Shown here: positions 25,617-37,600 of the stretch, piece by piece
Layout: each line of letters starts with the position of its first letter
Numbering within the stretch: the stretch's first letter is position 1
The notes under the pieces: generated by a model
Database searches by the model: none
What the model was told of the DNA's origin: nothing
The model's input: only the letters and a program-made list of their open reading frames with translations
NCBI GenBank assembly: GCA_030407085.1
Contig: CM059583.1
Location: 208,194,001 to 208,258,000 of the forward strand
Source: Trichopria drosophilae
Taxonomy: Eukaryota; Arthropoda; Insecta; Hymenoptera; Diapriidae
Direction: 5' to 3'
DNA length: 64,000 nt
Translations under genes and position numbers: made by a program

Positions 25617-28600
25617 GGTGTCCGAAAAGTATGGAAACACTCAAATATCTCGGAAAATCGACATCGAATCGAAAAAGTAAAAATACACGTATTCAATGGT
25701 TTCAAGAGAGCTATCCAGTGACACCTAACACAACCCCCCACCCCCACCCGCTGGGGGTGATAGAGGGGGTAACTTAAAAATTTTAAATGGGAACCCCCAA
25801 TTTTTATTGCAGATTTTGCTTCCTCAGAAAAAGTTACGTAAATTTTGCCTACCATTATAATTGTTTTTGTTGACAGATGGCGCTGTAATCAACGAAATTA
25901 AAAAATTATTCTAAAAAGTTTTAAAAATCTCGCGAAAAACACAACGGATCAAAAAAGTAAAAACACACGTATTCAATGGTTTCAAGAGAGCTATCCAGTG
26001 ACACCTAACACAACCCCCCACCCCCACAGGCTGGGGGTGATGGAGGGGGAAACTTAAAAATTTTAAATGGGAACTCCCAAATTTTATTGCAGATTTCTCT
26101 TCTTCAGAAAAAGTTACGTAAATTTTACCTATTATAATTATTTTTGTTAACAGATGGAGCTGCAATCTGCGAAATTAAAAAATTACTAAAAAATATTTAA
26201 CTTGACGTACATGGAATAGCATACCACGTTTTCAGAATTTTAAATAACGTCTTTTGCCTTTAAATATTTCTAGTTTACCGATTCTCACCGCGAGGAGGTA
26301 GACGATTTTGAGAATCTTCTGTTTTACTTTTTTTTTTATTTGATTTCTGTTTTTTACCTTTTTTTTATTCTTCACTATTAAATTTTTTTATGTTTTTTTT
26401 TAATGTATTTGCTTACCTTTTCTTCCAGATATTAAAATTCTTTATTCGCTCCCCCCTTGTAATTGTGCATACAAAGTTTTTGACAGAAAAATGAAGAATC
26501 GACATCCTTATTCTACGAGGAAGTGAATGTCGTGTATCCGAATAGCGTAAATGGTGACCAAATCCGCATATGGTGTTATGGCTTTCTTGCATGACTGTGA
26601 TTTTGTATACTTGTGTGAAAGTACTGTAGGTATCGCTTGCGGAAACCCATTGCATACACTCGGTCGATTTTTTCAACTGCCAGTGTTACAGAGAAAGTAG
26701 TCAATAATCGAACATCGTCAGCGTCCAAATCAAAACAGCACGTCTTAGTATTAGTTAAGCTCTATTGTTTGAATGAGTCAAGGTCTCGGTTATTTTTCAG
26801 CTTTGTGAAAATTACACATGCGAGCGTCACTCTTGTCGAAAACTTGGTCAAATTCGTACCGCAAAAAATCGCAATTCTCTTCGTTCTCGCTATTTGATAC
26901 TTAATGTAATGTTTCTCTAACATTTGAATTTCTTCTAATTTTTTATATTTCTTTTATTTCTTCATTCTTTGCTTCATATTTCTTCCATTTCGATACATTC
27001 TGTATTCTGCCTCCTGTTGTAATTTGGCATACTATGTCTTTGACACAAAAAGAAAGGATCGAAATCCTTATTCTGCGAGGATGCGGCGATAAAAAAAGAA
27101 CATACGAACAAGTCGTCCGCCAATTTAATGATACCCATCCTGATCGTCTACCTATTTGCAAATCAACTGTTTGTAAGACTGTTTCTCGGTTTCAAGATAC
27201 TGGCTCTGTCAATGATCGACCAAAATCAGGAAGACCAAAAACGTCCACGAACGAAGACAACAGTTTAGCGGTCTGTGCAAGTGTCGTTGAGGACGTCCAT
27301 ACTTCGGTAAGAAAGATTGCGCAAGCCACTGGTATCGGCAAATCGTCTGTCCATGAAATATTAAAAGCAAATAAGTTCCATCCATATAAAATAAAATATG
27401 TACAAGAACTTTCGGAAGATGACTTCGATCGGAGATTAGAATTTTGTGAGGAAATGATGAGACGTTGTGACGAAAATGAATTATTTCCTTTCTGGATATG
27501 CTTCTCTGATGAAGCTACGTTTCAGTTGAGTGGAGAAGTTAATAGGCACAACCTACGATATTGGTCGGACGAAAATCCTCATTGGATGAGAGATACTCAC
27601 ACACAACATCCACAGAAAATCAATGTTTGGGCTGGCATTTTGTGCAATCAAATTGTTGGGCCTTTCTTCGTTGAAGAGAATTTCACGGCTGAAAGGTACT
27701 GTAATTTGTTAAATAACCAGATTATACCGGCAATACGAAATATTGCTGGTATAGCGTTTGATAATGTCTGGTTTCAACAGGATGGAGCTCCTTGTCATTT
27801 TGGTTTGATTGTACGCAATCTATTAAATAATATTTTCCCCCGACGTTGGATTGGTAGGAGGGGTTCGATCGAGTGGCCACCGAGGTCACCTGATCTAACT
27901 CCTCTGGACTATTTTTACTGGGGTTTCTTGAAGAACAAGGTCTACGAAACGAAACCAAAAGACATTGATGAGTTGAAAGAAAAAATAATTCAAGGTTCTA
28001 ATACAGTATCTCAAGAAATGCTGCAAAAAGTTTATGATAACTTCTATGCACGATTGGGATATTGTCAAGTTGCTGAAGGACTTCAATTCGAACATCTTAT
28101 AAATTAGTGGGCATAGACATGTTAAAAATCCAGTAAAGAAAATAGAAGCGAAGGAAAATTTAAACTTTAAAATAGAAAAAAAATTAAAAAATAAAAAAAA
28201 AACAAATAAAAGGTAAAAACAAAAAAAAAATATACAAAAATAAAAAAAAAAGATTCTCAAAATCGTCTACCTCCTCGCGGTAAGAATCGGTGAACTTTGA
28301 AATATTTAAAGGCAAAAGACGTCATTTAAAATTTTGGAAACGTGGTCCGCTATTCCAGGTACGTGGTTCGCTGATTGCAGCTCCATCTGTTAACAAAAAT
28401 AATTATAATAGGTAAAATTTACGTGACTTTTTCTGAAGAAGAGAAATCTGCAATAAAATTTGGGAGTTCCCATTTAAAATTTTTAAGTTTCCCCCTCCAT
28501 CACCCCCAGCCTGTGGGGGTGGGGGTCGTGTTAGGTGTCACTGGATAGCTCTCTTGAAACCATTAAATACGTGTGTTTTTACTTTTTTGATCCGTTGTGT

Positions 28601-31600
28601 TTTTCGCGAGATTTTTAAAACTTTTTAGAATAATTTTTTAATTTCGTTGATTACAGCGCCATCTGTCAACAAAAACAATTATAATGGTAGGCAAAATTTA
28701 CGTAACTTTTTCTGAGGAAGCAAAATCTGCAATAAAAATTGGGGGTTCCCATTTAAAATTTTTAAGTTACCCCCTCTATCACCCCCAGCGGGTGGGGGTG
28801 GGGGGTTGTGTTAGGTGTCACTGGATAGCTCTCTTGAAACCATTGAATACGTGTATTTTTACTTTTACGATTCGATGTCGATTTTCCGAGATATTTGAGT
28901 GTTTCCATACTTTTCGGACACCCTGTATATATATAGGGTGTACGAAAAGTCCCGGGACGGTTGAATAACTTTCGAAAGAATAAAATTTTCAAAAATCGCC
29001 GAAACACGTGATTCGATTTTTCAAACAACTTATCTTTTGAGGGGGGGTTTCGGCCCCCCAACCTCAAGGGGGCGGGGGGCACGAGGGGGGCCAAAAACCT
29101 TAAATGGCAACATGGTTTGAGTGGGGGCTAATTTGAAAGGTATTTTCGAGATGAATTCAGATCACTGGTCATAGAGGGCGCTGCGATCATTTTTCGCAGA
29201 GATTTTTGACTTTTTCAGATCTTAGACGTACTAACGTTTGAAAAAATGAAAATTTCGAAGTCGCCGAATCGTGTAATTCAATATTCTTAAAAAACTTAAA
29301 AAACTTAAAATCGTGTAAAACAATATTCTTAAACGGGTGTCAACCCGTTTCTGAACGTTATATTGAAAACCTCTTTTACTTGTATCTCTCCGAAAAATGA
29401 TCGCAGCGCCCTCTATGACCAGTGATCTGGATTCGTCTCGAAAATACCTTTCAAATGAGCCCCCACTCAAACCATGTTGCCATTTAAGATTTTTGGCCCC
29501 CCTCGTGCCCCCCGCCCCCCTTGAGGTTGGGGGGCCGAAACCCCCCCTCAAAAGATAGCTTGTTTGAAAAATCGAATCACGTGTTTCGGCGATTTTTGAA
29601 ATTTTTATTCTTTCGAAAGTTATTCAACCGTCCCGGGACTTTTCGTACACCCTGTATATATATATATGACTGGGTTTTATCTTATAACTTTAGCATGTTT
29701 TCTTTTCATAATTTCTGCAATTTATAATTTTATTGAATTGGTTGATAATGGCTAGTTTATAAATTTTTACGGCAATTACCTGAACCACTACTGTAAACAA
29801 GAGTATCCATAAATTTTGCTAATATATCAGTGTTTAATTTGTCCATTAACTCTTTTCTTCAGCTTCAGTGTGTGAATGCATTAGATAATGCGTAGATTAA
29901 AAAATTAAGCATATTCTTTCATTCTGAAAAAAAATAAACCCTTTATTGGGAGAATCGGGTGAAAATGTTGAAATAAATTGCCATGGATGAAAGGATTTCT
30001 TGAAAACTGTATTTTTGACGTAGTGAATTCTACTTTCATATTGCGGATAGATACACTGAGAAAAGTGTCTTTTATTGGAATTCTAATACCCCATAAAATA
30101 CAGTCTTTTACATCTTTTGCATATTTTTACCAGTATAAACGCGGTAATTCTTGGATATAAGAAAAATGATTACCTGCAGTTAATGAACCAGTTTAGAAAA
30201 AATTTTATCGTATGTATGGGCTTCGTAGCTCATGCGGTAACGTACTGGACTACGAACTCGTATAGGTCGTGAGTTCGATTCCCGTCTGGTGACATTTTTT
30301 TTATTTCATTTTCAAGCAGCAGATCGCCGTTGGTAAAACGAACATTTGTTTGTTTCGAAAATATTGTTTGTCCGGCGGAAATCGACTCATGTACTTTAAT
30401 ATATAGTTGTCTGCATGCTTTACAAATGTAAGGTATGGCTTCCATCAAGGAAGACGACCTGCAGATCTAACAAAACTTGAGAATAATATTGTGTAAACAT
30501 TTGTGTAAAAAGGCAATTTCGCCCGTTAAAATAATAAAAGAAAAAAAATAACCTGTTTCTAACGTATAAACACCTGATTCATAACATCAGACAACATCTG
30601 ATAACTTTTCATAATTATTGTAAAACTATTAAAATTATTTCGGTAGATACGGTTAGTTTCATTTTCAGAACTTAAATTTGGATCAAAATACCTACTATTT
30701 TTAATTTACGCTTTATGTTTAATAAATTATGCTGGTAATGAAGAATAACGTGATTTTCGAAAATTCTGATAATCTGTATCAAAAGGAGATATTGTAACAG
30801 TGAATTTTTTGTACATAAAAGTTTGTATTGATTCCCGAAACTATAAGATATTACATAATATTCTTTAATATTATAACCTATAAGAAACTAGTATTTTCAA
30901 AATGCTAAAATGCGTGTTCTTTTAGACATAATAAAATATTCTTTTGAAACATGAGAATTTAATAGAATATCTTTTACCCGATAATAAGTAAATGCTAAAA
31001 GACGAAGATTCTTATGGATAATATATGGGATTTCAGTAATTACAATATTTATTTTACGGGGTATAAGAAATCGTTTTAAAAGACACGGGATTTTAACTGA
31101 TAAAATACTCTTTTCTCAGTGCACTGAGAAAAGTGTTTTTTACCCAGTATTAGAGTTCTTATACCCCGTAAAAGATAGTATTTTACGCATAGGGATTGTT
31201 CTAACAATGACTTCCAGTCATTATTCTAACAAATATTCAGTTTATTTTAGCCTTTTCTCTTTAACTAAAAGTAATTTTTGTTTATGGAAATGTATCTAGC
31301 AAATTAAAATATTAAAAATGCCTTCTTTTAGTCATAATAAAACATTCTTTTAAAATAGGAGAGTTTAATACAGTTTCGTATAATCTGTCAAAAACAAATG
31401 CTGAAAGACGGAGGATTTTACTAGTTATAATATTTCTTTTAAGGGCTATAATACACTTTTTAAAAGCCAAGGGATAGTAACTGATAAAATACACTTTTCT
31501 CAGTGTATACAGAACCAATTTCATTTTAATTATGGGGTATTCCACGACAAAACATTTTAAAATCGACTGTAGTAAAACTTTTTTTATTAAAATAAAGATT

Positions 31601-34600
31601 TTAAGGAAAATGTGATTTTCTTAAAATTAAAAAAGAATGTTTTATTTCGACCAAAATTGAGCGAGATAATCTAGGCTGAATGTGAATAAAATAAGCCCCC
31701 TGTGTTATGCAGTTTATACGTTAATCAGGGGACTTCTATTTATTTACAATTTTGAGGTCGATATTTTTATTGTAAACCGATCCAGAGCCAACATTTCAAC
31801 TATACTGCCATAAAGGGCATATATTAAACTTTTTTTCTGAATTTTTTCAGAATTATACAAAAGGGTCCTTCCTTCCTTCCTTCCTTCCTAAAACGTAAAA
31901 CTATAAAACAATTTCTTTAACCTCATTCTGTAACAATACTTGAAAGCGGATATTTTCACAAGAAAGGGCAACAAAAAATCTACGAAAAACATGCATTACA
32001 TTTATTTTCAGTCTTGATAATTTTGCGCTTAAATAAATTAAACATTGCCAGAACAAAAAATTACATCTTCCTAAATATCCTCACAACTCTTACTACAGTC
32101 GATTTTAAAATACAGCATATGGTCAAGAATTCTTCTTTTGCATGTACTAACAATACACAAATGATAAAATTAAAAATTGCGTGAAAAAAGTTGTCAATTT
32201 GACGTGGAATTATTGCCCCATAATTAAAATGAAATTGGTTGTTTATAAAATGTTTTATTGATTGCCTAAGCAGTGGTTCATCAATGAGAAACTCCAATGA
32301 ATCGTGGTCTATCGGTTTCCTATATTTATTGCAAATTCCGATTGAATGGACGTTTTGATAAACTAATTTGTATAAATAGTACTTTATCCTATCAGCTAAA
32401 ATATGTGCACCAAGTGTTCTGGGTCGCCGAAGGCCGTTGGTCTACGTTTATATTAACTAAGTTAATTTAATTAAATAAGATATTTAAATAAATTGTTTGT
32501 TTTCAAATTACATATTGGATTTTGGAAAAATATGCACATGTTGGGAAAAACGCCCCTTATATCAACAGTTAATCTATATTATGTATTTGATTTGTTTTCA
32601 TTACAAACAAAATTATGAAATCAACTGGCTTATTTAATGAAGTGCGGTTTTTATGTAACTTAATAGTCGGCGACGCTGATGGAGGACAGCGTGGCTGGTT
32701 TTGTTACCACAAAATAATAAACACTGCAACGCCAATAATATTATCAACATTAATGACACCGGATGATAAGTTCTTAACATCATATTATTTTGTTGATTAT
32801 CGTACATTAGTTTAGAGTTGTTAATCGTACATTCATCGGCATATGACCCTATACCGATTCTCATTTCGAATTTTAGCAATTACAGTCATGAAGTTGCTTT
32901 GCTACAGTTAACCAAAAACTACACTGAAAACAAAATAATGTTCTATTTACATTATGAACAGATATATTGAAGGGATATTATTACACAGGTCCTCAAAAAA
33001 GGGGGGCTTGGATGTTATCTGGAAGCTCTGGGTCGAATACGAAGTCAAAATTGGTCCATCACGCCAGGATTTCGACATAGTTCAGTTTATGCACTCTCGT
33101 TTTTTTGCTATGTTGGAGATGACGTACAGGATACGACAATTTTATTCTGAATTCTGTACTACTTGCATCTTTTATAGTACTACCCTTATCCTTCAAAATG
33201 AGGTTGCATTCGATAACATTCAATTTTTTTTACAAAATACTTTACAAAATCATAAGCGGTCACATTACCTCTTTAAAGTCTACATCTTTCTACTTAATAA
33301 TTTCTCTTGAAAATTTGTTCTTTGACGTTTCGTTATTATGTGAAAGTAGTTGGTTCGCAGTTATTGCTCTTTTCATTCTTAAAGTAAACTTACAACCAGT
33401 TCCAAGATTTAGTAAGATGTGATTTGATCAAATTAAATTATTTTTAATAAAATTTAATCTACTTTAGTTGCCCTCGCTATGTTTAAATATTACGTAATTT
33501 AATGAATGATTAGACGAAAATAAAGGTGCTTTTATACACCATGTATAATAATAAATCTAAAACAATTATTCTATTGTTTATTCCATTTTCCATTCTGAAA
33601 TATGTTCTATTGTTTGGTTAAATTGATGTAAACAGAATGTGCTGTGTCGTTGGTTACTACTATTAAAATCTCATTCATATATCTAATGAAATTGAATGTA
33701 CAGTCAATTAAAGATATTCGTTAAATATTTCATTAGTATGTTTGCTATTTGAAGATAAATTACGATCACATGGGAACTCCATACTTGATATACTAAAAAT
33801 TGTCCCTTGGAATGAATGTAGATCCAAGTAAGAATTAAGTTTAATCTTTCACCCTTATGCAGACGCCAGTTTTACTCCCTATATCCGGAAACAAATTAGC
33901 ATGCTCTCGTATATATGGGTAAATAGTATGTGCAACAAGGGCTTACTTCCCTCGGATGTCATACTCGCACTCGTCGCCAAACACCTATTTTGCTCCCTAG
34001 TTGCAAATTGCACTATTATTTGGTTCTTTATTATTGACGACGTGCTCAAATAGTTGTAACAAGATGTTGATGAACAAAACATACGTAGATGCTATTTTAA
34101 TTTTTTCTCTTCCGCACCATAAAAGTTTCGCGATTGAATCGACATGTGTTCAAACTTAATATCAAAAAAATATTTACCTATACTGGAAATTAATATTTTT
34201 ACCCCCTTGAGTCTATAATTCACTCAGTAAGCAAATAATTATTATGATGTACATATCACATATTGTTTTTAGGGTCGCTGAGCAAATTCGGTTATCAAAT
34301 TTTTAAAAATGAAAATGGTAAATCCAATATGGTGGCTCAAAAAAATGCAACCGTTTGCAAATCCTCCTAAGAAACTATAAATGGGTTTTTAAGAAACTAG
34401 TTACTCACGGTTTTCAGTTATTATGAATTTTTAAAAAATATCTCAGATTTATAAGCCAAAGTCTACGAAATATAGCAGTAACCAGTTTCAATCGAGTCCG
34501 AATACCAGTACGAATGTTGAAAAACAATTCCGTGGTACTGGATACTCCATTTTGAATTTTGAAATACTAAAGACAAATTCCTAATGTGTAAAGTAAAGTC

Positions 34601-37600
34601 AGTTTCGTGAATCCCGAAAATCCTTCGGCAGCATGTTCCAAACAAACTTGGGATAATACTAAAAGCTTTGAATAATTATACCGGTTTACTTTATCCACCA
34701 TTTTTAATTTTGAAAATTTGATGACAGGTTAAAAAATTTCCAAAAAACAAGTTTTACAAATATCCCATTAATGCTGGAAAATTATTCAGCCATATGGTTT
34801 TTGATATTTTAAAAATCCAATATCATACCGCTAATCAGTTACTTCAATGACCTTGGAGTAGGTAGGTATAGTCAAAGAACTCTAGTTCTAAATGTATGGT
34901 ATATGGTAATTTGAAATGAGGAACAGCAATTTTTCCGAATCTTAATCTATTCAAAATTAACGGGTGTGCGTAGTTACTTAAATTACTGACCGTTCAATTT
35001 ATTAATTTTCATTCACGTTTCTCTTTAAAATCATCTATTTGTGTATTACAAATGGATTGGTTCTTTCGAAATGGCCGAAGATTGACCTAAGTTATATTCC
35101 CTCATTACCCCCATATTCGTACGTTCCTTTACTTCTGTCGCAAGTATCTAAGTACAGTCTGACCTCCCTAATTGATAACATGCCGGAACCGGAGGAGAAG
35201 TTGAAACTCCATAATTGATAACTTTCCACCTGTCTCCATATTCAATGCACTTCCCCTCACTTTACGAACATATCAAATAATGTAGGTTATGTACACATGA
35301 TGTATACATGTGTTGGTGAACCAATCAACGCCATCAGCCAATAAGGTTTTTCTTCCCTGAAAAGGTTATACGGTCAGGTGGGGGAACCAGAGTTGCAATT
35401 ACGGAGTTTTTGACGTTAACAATTATGGAGGTTTTTTCGTTTTGATCAGTTACGGAGGTTATCAATTAGGGAGGTCGGACTGTATGTCTAACCGAAGCCT
35501 TTCGAAATTTTCCGAACTTTGCCGAATATCGCGAGGGAGTGTGGCGAAGACCTGCGCAACTATGTGGTCATAGAGAGAATAGACCATCAAAACCTTGACA
35601 AGGTAAACTTAGGATGCTACATAACTTTGGACGGTATAAGTTAGGACGGACACTACTTTTTCAATTTTATTCAAGATGTAAGCTTGCGCATTTATCCCAA
35701 TTGGAATAAGAAGCAGATGATCTAGAAATTGTGGATTTGCATCCCGCTGAACCTAGCTGAATTTGTGTCGGAACAACATAAACTAAAAATAGGTGGGACA
35801 CATTCGTCCCAGTATGCCAGAAATGGTAAAAGTAGAGAAAGAATCTCCTCGCATTTCTGCTGCTCAGAATTCCTGTCTCTCGCGAGCGGAATTTGTATAG
35901 GTACGGGCCATACGATACTTCTAAAGAAAGTGCCTACTAAATTTGGTCCGGGAACCACTAAAAATAATCTCCTCCAAGTAGTACCACCTCAAGCGACTCT
36001 CTTCTCTCACTGTTACCCTACAACTTTCCGAGTTGGATATTGCGGCTCGTTCAAAAATTTGCATCCACCAGATTTTTTTTTTAATTTGTTGCTTGATTTA
36101 TCTTCCCATCTGATTTGTCTATACACCCTGACGTAATAAACTTGACTCTCAACTGCTGTAAATATTTGTATATATTTATATATATATACTCCAAGTTGTT
36201 GGAGGTATAAAAAAAGTATGTCGATACGAAAATATGAAAAATTTTGGGTTATTGTGAAAATGTGCTAGAAGGAAGATGAATCGGGAAAATCGGCGCGTGG
36301 CAGAAGGAACCTCGTGGTGCAGTTGAACCAGTCTTGGTCGGGAATCTGTTGCGCATGCCTCGATCTGAGGCTCTGAGAACCACTGGTCATTTCCTAAGTT
36401 CCAACGAATCGCAGGCGCGAGCCAACTACTGATAAGTTCGCGGCGGGTACGTTATTTCGTGAATCTTGGTCGGTTTCGTTTCTTTCTACTGCAAGCTCCA
36501 TTTCGAATTCACAGAGGCGTTATCGCTAATGACGTCATCGAAAAGCAAGTGCGCGAGTGTCGCCTAACATCTTGGGTACCGAGCACATCTTTTTACCCAC
36601 ACTTACTCATCGCGCCGCATATTGACAATCGGATACTAATGCTTAATGTGAAAAAAGTTTTTAAAAAATAACAATTGAATGCATATCGGCAAAGATAGGC
36701 ATATAATTGCCACCAAGTTTCGTTAACTTTCTACGGATAGCATTATAAGCCCTAAATACTTATTTTTTAAAAAAACTCTGTATTTTTTATTTTTAATTTA
36801 CATAATAATAGTTATTGTTAACCAATTAAGTTCAGAAATAAAAACTACACTCTAAAAAGGAATTCTTTTGAAACTTTTGAACTTTTAGTTACGTAATATT
36901 CAAAATGATTTCAGGTCGTTCTATCGATAGAAGGATTGTGTAATGAAGTTGTGAAAAGGATCATTCTAATGATCAAAGATTTACGAAGAGTCATATTTAC
37001 ATAAACAATGTTGGTTTTCAACATTTTGACCAGATTTTTTCGTTGCCTTTCAGAAATTTTGAATTTACGTCTACTTAGAATGAAAATATTTGTGAATATT
37101 TCAAAAGGTCTTCAACTGAATGTTATCAGTTGTAATAACTATCGCAAAGTAGTTCAAACAACTAAGAAAGTAGCCACACTGAAAAAAAAAGTCCTAATTT
37201 AAGACCATTGAAATCCTACTATCATGATGTAACAGAAATAAACAAAGTTGAAAAGCTCAAGCTTGTACTAAAGATTGGTTAAATATAAGTAGATTTAATT
37301 TGTAACAAATTTGAGATCTTTTCTGTGCCGCTGAATGGAATTTGAAAGTTAATTACTAATATTACTAACTAAATAGTAAACTTAAGAACATGTAAAGGGT
37401 TTGTCTAAAAAAAGTAGTTCTTTCGCTATTTAACGGTAGTTAAATTGGTCAGGTAGATTTTTTTTCAATGATGAATGAATAATTATCATTAGTGTCATTA
37501 TAATTGAAATTTTGTATTTAAATGTGTTATTGAAAAAAAGGTATGGAATAATACAGAACATTTTGGAAATATTAACACACATTCTCACTAGATCTGATTT

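Larger units (their letters stand above)
25614..28925 (+). mobile_element. Mariner-like DD41D transposon with about 700-bp terminal inverted repeats
   Basis: The ends are perfect inverted copies starting CAGGGTGTCCGAAAAGTATG, each flanked by TA, inserted in a TA microsatellite. Left TIR is about 25614-26318 and right TIR about 28249-28925. The transposase lies between them, intact. Each TIR contains two direct repeats about 280 bp apart (the motif CACGTATTCAATGG at 25686 and 25966 on the left), with C-rich/G-rich stretches. Total length 3312 bp, much longer than the usual 1.3-kb mariner, because of the TIRs and a duplicated transposase fragment. It lies in intron 2 of the DESI-PUL gene. Confidence 0.93.

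Noticed and set aside
25508..25855. 115-codon frame with poly-Tyr/Ile, and its near copy at 28684-28968
   Set aside because: Both lie in the mariner TIRs and the TA microsatellite; they are the same inverted repeat read twice.
30217..30293. Functional tRNA-Arg(ACG) gene
   Set aside because: The promoter boxes fit but the anticodon, acceptor and T stems do not pair well enough.
35729..36136. 135-codon open frame as a gene
   Set aside because: The opposite strand is also open, no domain is recognisable, and it lies inside intron 2; kept as unassigned.
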